Shown one piece after another: positions 6,137 through 6,149 of a stretch of 6,149 nucleotides of DNA. The DNA is from JAGOME01 sp039812375 (GTDB lineage Bacteria; Actinomycetota; Actinomycetes; Actinomycetales; Dermatophilaceae): assembly GCA_039812375.1 (NCBI GenBank), contig JBDIAO010000140.1:1-6149 (forward strand), in the 5' to 3' direction. A program made the position numbers and the translations under genes. Positions within the stretch are counted from its first letter, which is position 1, and each line of letters begins with the position of its first letter. The notes under the pieces are model-generated. The model saw nothing but the letters and a program-made list of their open reading frames with translations. It searched no databases and was not told the DNA's origin.

Positions 6137-6149
6137 TGGGCGGGGGCGG
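6136..6149 (+). CDS. Possible start of the next operon gene (14 bases visible)
   Basis: ATG at 6136-6138 shares its A with the TGA stop of the MogA/MoaB-family gene. A purine-rich stretch (GGGGGTGA, 6122-6129) ends six bases before it. The visible codons read Met-Gly-Gly-Gly. Too little is present to name a product. In related operons moaE or an acetyltransferase is common at such a position, but nothing here shows which. Confidence 0.35.

Overview
The window is about 6.1 kb of very G+C-rich DNA (roughly 70% by eye). Genes are tightly packed, starts are often GTG, and overlaps of the GTGA type are common. This points to a high-GC actinobacterium. Protein sequences and gene order fit Micrococcales (an Intrasporangiaceae-like genome is my guess from the sequences, not a demonstrated placement). 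No mobile element, tRNA, rRNA, CRISPR array or phage gene is visible, and no gap between genes exceeds about 40 bases.

Layout. (1) Bases 2-1867, plus strand: the 3' two-thirds of a penicillin/cephalosporin-acylase-family N-terminal-nucleophile hydrolase, cut by the left edge. The complete mature beta chain is present and is preceded by an 18-bp tandem repeat coding an Ala/Pro linker. (2) Bases 1864-1910: a convergent junction of 39 bp with an inverted repeat that pairs the two stop codons. (3) Bases 1907-2464, minus strand: 5-formyltetrahydrofolate cyclo-ligase. (4) Bases 2464-2487: a 24-bp divergent start region that looks like two leaderless promoters sharing one TA step. (5) Bases 2487-3893: a eukaryotic-type (UDPGP family) UTP-glucose-1-phosphate uridylyltransferase. 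(6) Bases 3886-6136: moeA, moaC and a MogA/MoaB-family gene, which overlap or nearly abut the uridylyltransferase and each other. (7) Base 6136 on: the probable start of one more gene.

How the genes work together. MoaC makes cyclic pyranopterin monophosphate (the early step, with MoaA). MogA adenylylates molybdopterin, and MoeA then inserts molybdate. The window therefore holds one early and both late steps of molybdenum cofactor synthesis; moaA, moaD and moaE are not here. The uridylyltransferase supplies UDP-glucose for cell-envelope or storage glycans and appears to be transcribed with the cofactor genes. The cyclo-ligase salvages 5-formyl-THF into the active folate pool. The acylase faces the cyclo-ligase and looks functionally unrelated.

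I do not see a previously undescribed multi-gene system. The observations most worth a second look lie below gene level. One is the exactly symmetric divergent promoter. The other is a short word, GGCATACC/GGTATGCC, that recurs far more often than composition predicts and draws rare codons into its copies.
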